DNA of 64,000 bases from Leptodactylus fallax (taxonomy: Eukaryota; Chordata; Amphibia; Anura; Leptodactylidae). Made by a program: the position numbers and the translations under genes. Each line of letters opens with the position of its first letter. The stretch's first letter is position 1. The notes beneath the pieces were generated by a model. That model saw only the letters and a list, made by a program, of their open reading frames with translations. It was not told the origin of the DNA and ran no database searches. The stretch covers positions 11,300,001 to 11,364,000 of the forward strand of contig CAMRHE010000012.1 in the NCBI GenBank assembly GCA_947044405.1, read 5' to 3'. Positions 23,165 to 62,115 of this stretch are shown piece after piece.

Positions 23165-24045
23165 CTACTTTACTGACCGCCAGAGTATAATAATTGGAGG
23201 CCCAGGGGAGGTGGAAAAATTATACTCATCTCTCCTGTGTATCCTTGTGGTGTCCTCTTCTGTCCTCTGGCTGACGTTGCGTGCCATAGGGTCACAAGCA
23301 TCTGCGGTCATGTGGGGCATGCAGCTGTAATGACACTAGGTCAAAGCATCACAACTTCGACGTGCCACACATGTGTTTGGGCCTCAGCAGTGACGCTAGC
23401 CAGAGGCCTGAAGAGGATGTCTGTGACTTTCAGACACCCATGTTCTTTGTTTTTTCTCACCTCACCTGGTGCTGTACAGGTTCAGCTGCCACCATTTGGA
23501 TTATTCAATCTGGTAGCGGCCAATGTGGTACTCATCGATTCCCTGCTCCTGTCCTGTCTGGCCTCCAGAATGCAGACACTGAAGAATGCTGCACCACTCT
23601 CTGGAGGAAGAAGTGGAGACAGGACTGTACAGGAGCAGGATTCGGTGAGTAAAATATTGGCCACTACCTGTTTGAAAAGTCCAAGTTTTTGGGCAAGATA
23701 TTGGCCAATTAAAGATCTCACCCCTCCGTTTATGCCAGGAGGTAAGCAAATAAGGGGACATTATGCTGTGTAGGGCACACTAATGGAACAAAGTATAATG
23801 CCATGTTAGTGACATTGACCCCTGTACTCCATTTGACCACCAGGGAAGGTTAAATTAATGTGGTATATATTTTTTTTTCTTTTTCTTTATTATTATTTAC
23901 GTCTTCTAGTCAGACGCGTCTTATTGTCCGAAAAATACAGTAAATACTGGACATGTTCAGATACTGTTAGGCTTGGACCTTCACCTGATGGAGGACACTG
24001 TTAAGTGTACCTTTACTAAAAGTAGTTGAGTACCCCTGACCTAAA
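23165..24045. repeat. Composite dispersed repeat (second copy)
   Basis: CAGAGTATAATAATTGGAGG and CCCAGGGGAGGT match 20706-20740, and 23925-24040 match 1740-1840. It has one or two minisatellite-like units (23755-23815) in place of a full array. Confidence 0.55.
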
Positions 24046-24304
24046 TCCAAAACACAATTAACTAAACATTTTACCATGATTATGATTACTGGTTACTTTC
24101 TTCATCCATTTCTTCTTTGTGTCTTGTCCTACATTGTCGTGGGTTTCCCTTTTAGTCCATTCTTGTGCATATAGTTTATATTCACTGCCCACAGTCCACT
24201 GGCATAGATCTCCATTCTGATACATAGGCATACACCTGATTTATAAGAGGCTGGGGCCCCTTTATAAATCAGCCATGCCTTGCATCTGTCAGGGCCTTTA
24301 TTAA

Positions 24305-25070
24305 AGGGGTTTTCTGGGCAAAAAATGTTTTTTTTAAAGGTCTGTTAGTGCTATTAATGGGTTAATAAGTGCAACCAAATACCAGTGTTTTGAGTGATTT
24401 CTGTGTTTCTCTGGGAGCTCCTGGCATCTTCTGCATTTGTTTACATGGTGTAGCTTCCTGCTGTCTTAGCTAATGCATCATGGTACTTGTAGGCTGACTC
24501 ACACTATTTCCCTCTCACTACCTCCCCCTTCCTCTCACACCCACTCCCTGTCTCTCTAGCTATCCCGCCCATTACTAGCCCTTTTCAACTAACTCAGCCC
24601 ACCCCATCATACTTACACCTATCTTCCTTCCAGACTTCCTCCTGTGGGACGGACGGCTACTTTCTCTTTTCTGACTCTGCCGGCGCGTGCAATAGTCCAG
24701 GCGCTGCGCTGAAGCCTGCAATCCACCTCTACTGCGCAGGTGTGGGAGGCTACTGCTCCGATGCCTGGCAGTAGAGGTGAATTGTCGGCTGTAGCGCAGC
24801 GCCGGGACTATTGCGCACACCGGCAGAGTCAGAAAAGAGGGAGGAGCCGTCCCGCAGGAAGAAGTCTGAAAGGATGACAGGTAAGTATGATGGGGTGGAA
24901 GGGGGGGTATTAGTGACGTTCCGTTTCCGGAAACGCGGAAACAGTCTCCGGATAACCCGAAAATGTTCTGGGGTGGACCCCAGGGATATGGGTAAATATA
25001 CATTTTTGATATATTATGTAATTTAGAAAGTAGGGGGGGAAGGTGTTACATTTTATCCCGGACAACCTCT
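24305..25070. mobile_element. TTAA MITE, copy 1 (766 bp)
   Basis: TTAA at 24301-24304 and 25071-25074. Termini AGGGGTTTTCTGGGC and CCCGGACAACCTCT. It matches the copy at 26906 throughout. No transposase. The ends fit Kolobok- or piggyBac-type TTAA elements. Confidence 0.85.
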
Positions 25071-25074
25071 TTAA

Positions 25075-25651
25075 GTCTTAATACATCTGCCCCATTGTGT
25101 GCCTAATTCATAATTTTTGGATGTTTTTCTACTTCCACTTCTCTCTTTCACTATTTATTCACATTCTTTTCATTCATATATGTATATACATGAACTATAC
25201 TCTGTTTACACTACACATACTTATTCATCCAGCACTGCCTAGCCTCACTCTGACTCTACATGGGTCTGTTTAATGCTCTAAGCCTCATTCTGAGACAAGC
25301 TAATGCCCTGATTTAGTGTCACAGTCTAGACGGGCATCCATTCTTGACTGCAGTTTGCTTTCCTTGTAAGTTCATTCTACTTGATTTGTTTCTTCTTTGG
25401 TGTAACTCTTTCAATTGGATTAAAGGGAGTCTATCGGCAGAAAATTTGTAATCAAAGGATTCTTAGTACTTTATATTGCTCTTTACACGTTTTCCAAATA
25501 CGCCTTTGTTATTCAGCATTGCAGCTGCATGTCACTATTTTATTTATATGCAAGTTAGATGAAAAGGGCTTTTGGGTGTTTCTTAAATTCCCCAGGCTTC
25601 GCCGTGCAGTGTAGATTACCTCTTCTAACTGCCCAGTGAACAAACAGCATC
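25075..25651. other. Intergenic stretch with a short MITE-like piece
   Basis: From 25423 the GGGAGTCTATCGGCAGAAA motif resembles the start of another dispersed frog repeat. Nothing coding. Confidence 0.3.
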
Positions 25652-26605
25652 ATGAAGACCAAGGAATTCACCAGACAGGTCAGAATTAAGTTGTGGAGCA
25701 TCCAAGCTTTGAGCATCCTAAGGAGCACTGTTCAAACCATCATCCAAAAATGGAAAAAGTATTCTACAACTGCAGACCTACCAAGACATGGCCATCCACC
25801 TAAATTAACAGATAGAGCAAGGAGAGCACTGGTCAGAGAAGCAGCCAAGAGGCCGATGGTCACTCTGAAGGAGCTGCAGAAATCCACAGCTCAGGTGGGA
25901 GAATCTGTCCACAGGACAACTATAAGTCCTGCACTCCACAAATGGGGCCTTTATGGAAGAGTGGCAAGAAGAAAATCATTGTTGAAAGAAAGACATAAAA
26001 AATACCATTTGCAGTTTGCCACAAGCAATATAGGGGACACAGTAAACATGTGGAAGAAGGTGCTCTGATCAGATGAGACCAAAGTTGAACTTTTTGGTCT
26101 AAAAGTAACATTGCACTGAACACACCATCCCCACTGTGAAACATGGTGGTGTCAGCTTTTCTTCAGCAGGGACAGGGAAGTTGGTCAGAGTTGATGGGAA
26201 GATGGATGGAGCTAAATACAGGTCAATCCTGGAAGAAAACCTGTTGGAGGCTGCAAAAGACTTGAGACTGGGAAGGAGATTCACCTTCCTGCAGGACAAT
26301 GACCCTAAACATACAGCCAGAGCTACAATGGAATGGATTAGATCAAAGATTATTCATGTCTTAGAATGGCCCAGTCAAAGTCCATACCTAAATCCCATTG
26401 AGCATCTGTGGCAAGACATGAAAATTGCTCTTCACAGACGCTCTCCATCCAATCTGGCTGAGCTTGAGCTATTTTGCAAAGAAGAATGGGCAAAAATCTC
26501 AGTCTCTAGATGCGCAAAGCTGGTAGAGACATACCCAAAAGGACTTGTAGCTTTAATTGCAGCGAAAGGTGGCTCTACAAAGTATTCATATAGGGGTGTG
26601 GAAGA
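25652..26605 (+). pseudogene. Tc1 transposase pseudogene (element C)
   Basis: The first frame (25652-26068) covers the helix-turn-helix region and ends at TGA just before SDETKVE. After a frameshift the second frame opens at 26136 (MKHGGVSFSSAGTGKL) and carries the second Asp and the Glu, ending near GSTKYSYRGV. Not a host gene. Confidence 0.88.
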
Positions 26606-26712
26606 CTTTTGCACATTACACTTTTCAGATTTTTATTTGATTAAAATTTTGAAAATCATGTATCATTTTCATTCCACTTCACAATTATCTGCTACTTTGT
26701 GTTGGTCTATCA

Positions 26713-26870
26713 CAGGGGTAGGCAACCTTCGGCACTCCAGCTGCTGTGAAACTGCAACTTCCAACATGCTCCATTCATTTCCATGGGAGTTCCAAGAACA
26801 GCAGAGCAAGTATACATACTGGGAGTTGTAGTTTTACAACAGCTGGAGTGCCGAAGGTTGCCTACCCCTG
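26713..26870. mobile_element. hAT MITE, 158 bp, with 8-bp target duplication
   Basis: The inverted termini are CAGGGGTAGGCAACCTTCGG and CCGAAGGTTGCCTACCCCTG. The target duplication GTCTATCA is perfect at 26705-26712 and 26871-26878. It sits inside Tc1 element C. Confidence 0.95.
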
Positions 26871-26905
26871 GTCTATCACTTAAAATCTCAATAAAATACA
26901 TTTAA

Positions 26906-27673
26906 AGGGGTTTTCTGGGCAAAAAAATGTTTTGTTTTGTTTTGTTTTTTTAAAAAAAAAAGGTCTGTTAGTGCTATTAATGGGTTAATAAGTGCACCCA
27001 TATACCTTTAGCAGTGTTTTGAGTGATTTATTGGTGTCTCTGGGAGCTCCTGGTATCTTCTGCATTTGTTTACATGGTTCAGCTTCCTGCTATGTAACTT
27101 CCACACTAGGTCCCTCTCACCTCACTCTCCCCCCCTTCCTCCCTCCCTCCCATACAACCCCTCCCTCCCATACAACCCCTCCTTCCCATACAACCCCTCC
27201 TTTGTGTCTAGCTATCCCGCCCACTACTAGCTCTTTCCAACCTACTCAGCCCAACCCCTGACCCCATTATATATATTCTTCCTGTGGGCCGGCCCATCCT
27301 TCTTTTCTGACTGCCAGCGCATGCTGCAGTTCCACCGCTGCTCTGTAGTCTGCAGCGATGATCCACCTTTACTGTGCAGTAGAGGTGGATTATCGGCAGC
27401 AGAGTGCAGAGCAGAAAATAGGGAGGAGCCGTCCCACAGGAAGAAGCCTGGAAGGTAAGTATAATGGCGTGGATGGGGAGGGGGGGAGTAGTAGTGATGT
27501 TTTGTTTCCGGAAACGGGGAAACTGATCGTTACTGGATAACCCACAAATGTCCCTGGGGCAGTCACATGACGACCCCAGGGATATGGGTAAGTATACATT
27601 TTTGATTAATTATGTTATTTAGAAAGTAGGAGGGTGTTTAGATTAGTGTAGGGATTTATCCCGGACAACCCCT
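26906..27673. mobile_element. TTAA MITE, copy 2 (768 bp)
   Basis: TTAA at 26902-26905 and 27674-27677, inserted in Tc1 element C. Same family as the copy at 24305. The interior contains a CCCATACAACCCCTCC short tandem array (27148-27200) that copy 1 lacks. Confidence 0.88.
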
Positions 27674-27845
27674 TTAAGTTTGTGGTTGTAAGGTGATAAA
27701 ATGTGAAAAAGTTCAAGGGGTATAAATACTTTTGCAAGCCACTGCAATGCAAGCACCAACAATAACATGAGGACATAAAATGTCATTCTGTAATGTTGTG
27801 TGTGTGGTTATGTATATGTTGTGATGAGTTCTGCAAACGTTAATT

Positions 27846-28270
27846 TTTATTTATTTTTTTTATAAATTCTTTATATCGTATAAAAACAAATATAACAAAC
27901 AGTACAAACACAGACTCCAAACAAGTAGGAGTCTGTAAACAACTCAAAGAAATGCAAACATAAGCATCATAGATATGAGATATCTGCAGTAAGAGGCAAA
28001 TGCATAGTCAAAGAGTAGGAGAAAGAGGAAATGGCGGGGGGGGGGGGGGGGGCGGGCAGGAGGGAGAGAAAGGAATGAAAGAAGGGGAAAGATGAATGCA
28101 GTAAAGGAGGAGAGGAGAAGGGAAGGATGAGCGTGAAAAGAGGAAAAAAAAAAAAAAGGGGCCAGGAGTTCCAGCAACCTCCCCAACAGAAGCATAGCCT
28201 GCAGAAGGCAGCTTATCCCACTAGGTCTCTATAATCCTATGACCCCTGGAATAGGATCCACGGCGTCCAG
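27846..28270 (-). mobile_element. L1 3' end fragment
   Basis: A T-rich start followed by TATAAATTCTTTATATCGT resembles the 3' tails of the two L1 copies at 40264 and 41180. The minus strand gives LLLGRLLELLAPFF. It includes a G18 tract at about 28035. Confidence 0.5.
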
Positions 28271-28520
28271 GCTGCAATGAAGGACTCCTGCGTGTTGCTA
28301 AGGCACGCAGTTAAGTCCTCCTTTCCCTATGCAAATTTTATTTTTAGTCTACAGTATTTACCAAATGGATTTTCACTCCTAACTTTCTACATGGTGCCAG
28401 GCTTTACGTGTGGTTGGCATAGTATCCCTCTACACAGGGAATATCAAACCACCATTTACCACTCTCCTAGGGCCTCATTCTTCACTGACTTACTCTTTGT
28501 ATCACAAATGTACGTATATA

Positions 28521-31076
28521 CAGTTATCAGTCATAACATTAAACCACTGATAGCTGAAGTAAATAACAGAGTATCTCAATACAATGGCAGCTACCAAAGG
28601 TTGAAATATTTTAGGCATCAAATGATCAGTCAGTTCTTGAACCTGATGTGTTAATAGAAAATATTGGCCAGTGTAAGTGTACATTATCTCAATGCCTTCT
28701 AACCACCAATTTGTCTCTGTAAACAATCAAAAACTGACTTCACTGCACAATAATTTGGATAAGGGCCAACTTGTGATGGCTACACAACTGGAACAGCAAG
28801 TCTTTGTGTGTGTTATCCGTAGGCAGTGATTAGTACAGTGGTCCATAGAAGGACAATTGATGCCAATGACGAGGTCATGTGTGCTCAAGGCTCATTAAGA
28901 GGAGTCCAGCACCTCTGTCAAGCATATTCAACTTCTACAACAGCATTACAGGCCACACTGTAGTAATAAACATGCCTTTGTTATGCAGATTAGACGTTCA
29001 GTGCATTTGGGGTGGGCCTTCAGCCCTGGGAGTACTGGTCTTGCTGCTCAAGTAGGAGGAATGATGTCACAGCAGTGGGAGGAACAATTCTTACTGCATT
29101 GAGTGATGCAGGCAGAAGATGGTAAGGGTCTGATTGGCTGAAGCTGAAGGCCGGCCCCAGTACACCAACTTCATCATTTGCATAAGACTTCAAAGTTTTT
29201 TTTTCAAATCCGCAAAACCTGACATTTATAACTAAGGTATATTTATCATTGTAATATGCTCTGTAACATGGTGGTGACAGTTGAATAAGCTTGGGGGAGG
29301 TGATAGACTCCCTTTAATGGGAAACAAAGGCTAGCAAGTAGCACATAAGTACGCCTCTGTAGGCCAACAGAAGTTAAGCCCTACATAGGGTAGCAGAACT
29401 GGACCATGAACCAATGGAAGAATGTGGGCTAGTCTGATGAATCATATTTTCTTTTAACTTGGTATTATTATTTTATTTTAAGAGCATCATTAATTCCATG
29501 GTGCTGTACATTTGATGGTATCCATACAGTACATAAAATACACCAAACGAATACAATACTAACAGTGACAGCTGGAACGGTGAGATTGAGGGCCCTGCTG
29601 GTCAGATGGTGGTGTGGTGGCAGTAGTGTTGCTGGAGGTTGTAGGCCTTCCTGAAGAGATGAGTTTTCAAGTGTCTTCTTGAAGCTTGTGATTGTGGGGG
29701 ACAGTCTTATTTGTCGTGGTAGTTACTTCCAGAGTATTGTGGATGCTCCGGAATGGTGGCTGCATGAAGAGTGGATAACAGCAGAGCAAAGAAGGAGGTG
29801 AAGAGAGTATCGGAGGTTACGTGTGGGCAGGTAGCAGGAGATTAGGTCAGTGATGTATGGAGTGGACAGGTTGTGGATGGCTTTGTATGTCAGCATTAAC
29901 ATTTTAAACTCTATTCGCTGGGCAATGGGTAGCCAGTAAAGGGACTGGCAGAGGGGAACGACTGAGGAAAAACCAGGAGAGGTGGATTAAGTGAGTGGCT
30001 GAGTTTAGGTTGTCTTGGAGGGGGCTAGAACATTTGCTGGGAGGCCGTGGAGAAGGGTTTTACAGTAATCTAAGTGGGAGGGGGTTTCAGGGGTGTGGAA
30101 TGAGTGGATTCAATGAATGCTCTTGAGTCTGAGGCAGCAAGAGGGGTTGCATGTGTGACTTGAAGGATAAGTCAGAGTCAAAAGTTATCCCAAAGCAACG
30201 GACCTGTGGAACTGTGGTAAGTTTGGTACCATTAATTTTGGTAGATGGGTAAGGTAGGGGGACTGTCTGAGGTGGGGGGAAGATGATGAACTCTGTTTTC
30301 TCCATGTTGAGTTTGAGAAAGCTGGAGGAGAGGCTATGGCTGCAAGACATTCTGGTACTCTCTTCAACAGAGCGGTAATGTCTGGTCCAGAGAGATATAT
30401 TTTAATGTTGTCGGCATAGCAATGGTATTGAAAACAGTGTGATTCTATGAGTTGGCCGAGGATGTAGATGGAGAACAGGAGGGGTCCCAGGACCAAGCCT
30501 TGGGGAACACCTACAGAAATAGGGTGCGGTGAGTAGATGAAGTTGGAATCAGGCACCACTTGGGGAAAATGGTCACACTAGAATGCACTATGGCAATAAC
30601 ACAAGCCAGTGCAGACAAAGTGATGCTTGGATCAGTGTTCTTTTGGGAGACTTTGGTCCTGGCACTCATGTATTATTTTGACACATGCATGTGCCTAAAC
30701 TTTGTATAGCCTTCAAGACCACAGTATTCCCTAATGGCACTGGCCTCTTTCAGCAGGATAATTTACCCTTCAACATGGCAAAAATTGTTCAGGAATGGTT
30801 TGAAGAAAATAAGAAAGAATTCAAGATATTGAATTTCCAGATCTGAATCCGATGAAACATCTGTAGGATGTGGTGGAAAAACAAGTCCAATACATGGAGA
30901 CCCAATCTCACAATTTTCAGGACTTAAAAGATCTGCTGCTAATGTCTTGCCATCAGATACCATAGGACACCTTTTGGAGGTAGTGGAGAGTTCATGCCTT
31001 GATTGGTCAGAGCTGTTTGTTGGGAAGAGAGGGTTACATTATATTAGGCTGGTTTTAATGTTGTGGCTGGTCATCG
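28521..31076 (+). mobile_element. Tc1 transposon D with nested L2
   Basis: Termini CAGTTATCAGTCATAACATT and the inverted AATGTTGTGGCTGGTCATCG, flanked by TA. Decayed transposase is read on the plus strand: a WASLMNHIF block (29425) before the L2, and NGTGLFQQDNLPFNMAKIV plus PDLNPMKHL (30730-30870) after it. Confidence 0.82.
29461..30550 (-). mobile_element. L2-clade LINE 3' fragment
   Basis: The minus strand encodes an RT piece: [34 protein letters not shown] (the YADD motif is mutated to YADN) and [11 protein letters not shown]. The 3' end has the TAA-rich tail at 29461. It is 5'-truncated and lies inside Tc1 element D. Confidence 0.85.
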
Positions 31077-31187
31077 TATATTTCCTGTTGTGACAATTGC
31101 CTATAAGTGTATGTAAAATTCCAGTCCTAGAGTCAACCCATTAAGTCATAGAGGATTGACTGCACTGATACTTTGTAGCAAACTCAC

Positions 31188-31400
31188 CAGCAGTGAGTGC
31201 TATTACATCTGTATAGGTTTTCAGCCTGTGGTTGTTAGCAGGAATGTTCCCAATGACAACAGAGCCCTTGAAAATGTCATTGTAATAAAAAAATATATAT
31301 CTTTTGGGCTTAAAGTGAATGGTTGCTTTGATGCTGTACTCTGACACCGTGTACAGAGCCTTCTGTTTCGAACTATATACAGTGCATAATTCTGGCAACG
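31188..31400 (-). pseudogene. Candidate coding exon or gene fragment, arrestin C-domain-like
   Basis: An open minus-strand stretch reads LPPLPELCTV, then YSIKATIHFKPK and FKGSVVIGNIPANNHRLKTY, and meets a perfect GTGAGT donor at 31187. The order PPLP, Cys, YS-K and VVIG-IP recalls the last strands of arrestin-domain-containing proteins, but this is from memory and weak. The upstream part may carry a frameshift, since a second frame also looks plausible there. No further exon was found nearby. It could be an exon of an unrecognised minus-strand gene or a decayed duplicate. Confidence 0.3.
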
Positions 31401-31859
31401 GAGGTAGCCAACAACAACAACAGAGATGTGGGGTTGCCAGATGACACACACCAATCTGATATTATCTACTATCCTCCTAATGGGTCATCAGTGTCATAAG
31501 CTCGGAAATTTCCTTTAGCATTATATAGTAGTTACACATCATGTTTAGAAATACTAAACCAAAAAATGTTTTGTTCTTAATAGCTTAACCCTTCATATTT
31601 TTTCGCGCTTTGTCAGGAGTATGTAAAAGGAAGGTATACTTATACTTATATCTGCCATGGTTCATACTTTTATTTATTTGGATATGGAGCACTTTTATTA
31701 TTTGTAGTTCTGTTATTCCATATTTCTCTTATTAATTTTTATGTATTTCAATTTGTGCCTTTACGAAGAAAAATGAAAAAGCTCCTGGTCTGACAACTGA
31801 TTTTTCTATTCATGAGATATTACTTATAAGAATCTGCTAGTCACCTGGCCATCTTCAAC

Positions 31860-59424
<27,565 letters not shown>

Positions 59425-59717
59425 AATACCAGTAGAATGTGACATGTACAGTATTTATTATACAAAGAGACTTTATGATGTCATTGTTTTGTTGGTTTAT
59501 TCACAGGTGTAAATGACTCCATTTACAAGCTATATCTTACGTTGGGATCTTTCTGTTTGTGCTTTTGACTTGTGTATGTAATTAGTTAACAATACACAGT
59601 TGTCAAGGAGTTTCAGTAACCATTCAGGTGCTTGTATGCTTTTTTAGAACCTTTTTTATTGCACCAAAATAGAAGAAAAAAATCACACAGGGTGATTTAT
59701 CATGAAGGAAATTTTGC

Positions 59718-59992
59718 AGGGCTATGAGTCCAAGTCAGGACCAGGTTTGATCAAAGTCAGGAAAACCGTTACTAACTTCAAAATAAAATGATTAATTATT
59801 TTTAATACTATTATAAAATTATTGGCATTGTGTAATAATTAGATGTATAGTTTGCTACATTTACTTTCGTAAGAATTTAGAGGAACTATACTCCTTCTGA
59901 CTGATCATGACTGTCAGACATTTATGAAGGCCTCAGAACAGGGGTCTGAGTTGTGGAAAAATAGAGGAGTCTGAGCCAGTGGTTTGACCCTG
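59718..59992. mobile_element. hAT MITE in the BBS7 3' flank
   Basis: Begins CAGGGCTATGAGTCCAAGTC and ends TTTGACCCTG; same family as 50951-51250. The flanks AAATTTTG and GAATTTTG are a slightly diverged 8-bp duplication. It contains AATAAA at 59782-59787. Confidence 0.8.
59782..59787 (+). promoter_or_regulatory. Candidate BBS7 poly(A) signal, MITE-derived
   Basis: This is the first AATAAA or ATTAAA after the BBS7 stop (358 nt). It lies in the hAT MITE; the sister copy at 50951 has AAATAAAATTATTC at the same place. Use by BBS7 is inference. Confidence 0.4.
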
Positions 59993-60315
59993 GAATTTTG
60001 AAAGTCCATTTTACTGGTGTCTGTGTTACTGTAATTTGCTCCAAATTTATTATGCAGTGCTTGATGTATTAACTCTTAATTCCATTCCCCTACTGGAGTG
60101 AGATTGTAGCAGTGTGTGCAACTTTTCACGCTTTGATAAATCTGATGTACATTGGCTTGATAGGCCATTTAAAAAAAGTGGATTGAGCAGCTTAAAAGTA
60201 TAAAATGTTACAAAATGTCGGCATTTGATAAATCCTCTCTCCCTATAAGTTGCAGCCTTCACATTAAATTGAATTAATGTCACAAGACCAAACAGGAGAT
60301 TTATGAAACTGTTTA

Positions 60316-60543
60316 AGGCTAAGGTCCAAGTCCACTATGCAGAAAAGCTGGAGGATGTTTGTTGCAGATTTCGCTGCATTTTTTTTTAAAGCCAAAACCA
60401 GGAGTGGATTTCATGGAAGGGAAAAGTATAAGAGCTTCCTTTCATATTCCCAATTCCTTTTTTGACTTTGACTCAAAAAACCGCAGCAAAATCTGCAAAA
60501 AAAAAAAAAGCAGTTTTTCCACAATGTGGGGCCTTGGCCTAAA
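60316..60543. repeat. MITE with inverted ends
   Basis: The ends TAAGGCTAAGGTCCAAG and GGGGCCTTGGCCTA are inverted, with facing GCAGATTTCGCTGCA and GCAGCAAAATCTGC. No coding content. Confidence 0.55.
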
Positions 60544-60680
60544 AGAAAAACGGTCTTTGTTGCCCTTAGCAACTACTGACAGAGCACCTTTCACTTTGTA
60601 TTCTGCTTTTAAAAAATGGAAATTGTTATTGGTTGCTTTGGGCAACAAAGACAGTTGTTCTTTTAGACTGTTTGATAAAT
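60544..60680. repeat. Short foldback MITE
   Basis: AAAAACGGTCTTTGTTGCCC faces GGGCAACAAAGACAGTTGTT across about 60 nt. Confidence 0.6.
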
Positions 60681-61500
60681 GTGCCCCATTATACTATGGC
60701 ACAACACTAGGCTGCTGTATAAAGTGCTAGAATTGCTATCATTTAAAGCGACATAATGTAAACCCTGTGCAGTTCATGGTTTGTAAGCACTACATTACAT
60801 TACAGTCATTATGCTGTGCACTACATTAAATGTTCTTTTTGTGTTGTTTCACTTTTATTTATGACGCTGAATTAAAATCATTTTTTTTTTTTTTTTATGT
60901 AGCTCTTAAACTTTGGATTCGGTTTCGTTTATTACTTGACAAAGGTTTCACCTAAAGTCTGCCCAGGCTTCACTGAAATGGTGTAGATGGACATCTTGAA
61001 CAGATGGGCTGTTGAGTAGGGAAGGGTTAAACCCCTGCACTGACTGCGTCTATTAGCGTGGTCAGAGTGCAGTCGTAACCCAGCTTTTGTGTCACAACTT
61101 GGCTTAATAGAGTTTACTAGTTATATTGTACCATGTGTTATAATGTATTTGCGCCGTGTTCCATAATGCTCCTTATATATACTTATGTTGTTTTAATGGG
61201 TGCAAGTCATTGTTCTGGAACTTCTAGGAACTGAATTTTGTGATTATTCCTTATAGGCAGAACTAAGTTTCTTCCATGAGATGTACCAAAGGAGAAGTTG
61301 TGTGTTATACTTCCATGGTGCTGCCTGTTTGATGTCAGATGTTACCCCAATTACCCATGGTGGGAAATGGCTTCCTATTTGAGGGCTGCTCCCATACTCT
61401 GTAGGGTTAGGAGACAGCTTGCAGGAGCCGAGGCCAGGTAACTGTCAGATTTACACTTCAAGGAGGCAATAACCAGCAAAACCAGGTGAGATGGGAGAGC
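60681..61500. other. Unassigned intergenic stretch
   Basis: Apart from a T16 tract at about 60882, no gene or repeat was recognised. Confidence 0.35.
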
Positions 61501-61708
61501 TGTGTATTCTGCACACAATCATTGGGGAACATTTATTAAGCTACTTGCGCCTTTTTTGGCATAAATTGCACCTTTTTTGAGGTCTTTTTCTGCCCTATGC
61601 TTCATTTATGAAGCATTTGTGCCTTATTTTCCTGATGTTATGCTTCTCTCGCCTCTTTTGCTTTTTGGCGAGAAAAGAGGGCATGGCCAATTATTTCACA
61701 CTGTATTC

Positions 61709-62062
61709 TTTTTTTAGACTAGTTTTACTGTGGTGCTTATTTATGATGTAGGCGCAACTCCTTGTTAAATGTTATGCACGTTAGTTAGTTTAGATGCGCT
61801 ATGTATACTTTGCCCCTTTTTTTTCATCAAAAAGCGCAATTGCTAAAAAATGCATTTTAATGCTTTCTAACCTGATGGGCATAGTAAAATAACCCATCAG
61901 GTTAGAAAGCATTAAAATGCATTTTTTAGCAATAGCGCTTTTTGATGAAAAAAGGGGCAAAGTATACATAGCGCATCTAAACTAACTAACGTGCATAACA
62001 TTTAACAAGGAGTTGCGCCTACATCATAAATAAGCACCACAGTAAAACTAGTCTAAAAAAAA
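61709..62062. mobile_element. Hairpin element with 170-bp arms
   Basis: The arms 61709-61879 and 61893-62062 are near-perfect inverted copies (one mismatch and length differences in a homopolymer) around a 13-nt spacer. Flanking sequence (AAAAAAGGCGC, CTTTTTTGGCATAAATTGC) suggests a wider MITE from about 61528 to 62115. Confidence 0.88.
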
Positions 62063-62115
62063 GGCGCATCTGCGAAAAGTATGGCCAAAAAAGGGGCAGA
62101 TGATAAATAACTCCC

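Larger units (their letters stand above)
25652..27743 (+). mobile_element. Tc1 transposon C with two nested MITEs
   Basis: Transposase relics read LPRHGHPPKLTDRARRALVR, LYGRVARRKSLL, then after a stop [10 protein letters not shown], and later [15 protein letters not shown] and SPYLNPIEHLWQDM, which give the D, D and E positions of a DD34E enzyme. The right terminus (27682-27743) is typical: CTTTTGCAAGCCACTG. The left terminus is missing. Nested at 26713 and 26906 are an hAT MITE and a TTAA MITE. Confidence 0.88.

Noticed and set aside
23237..23773. 178-codon plus-strand reading frame
   Set aside because: It lies in dispersed repeat sequence shared with 20.7 kb, overlaps open frames on other strands, and has no recognisable domain.
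26136..26831. 231-codon reading frame as a possible host gene
   Set aside because: It is the second half of a Tc1 transposase that runs on into a non-coding MITE.
27990..28195. Pro/Leu-rich minus-strand frame
   Set aside because: Translation of purine-rich low-complexity sequence with a G tract in an L1-type 3' end.
60359..60730. 123-codon plus-strand reading frame
   Set aside because: It spans two adjacent inverted-repeat MITEs and has a matching antisense frame.
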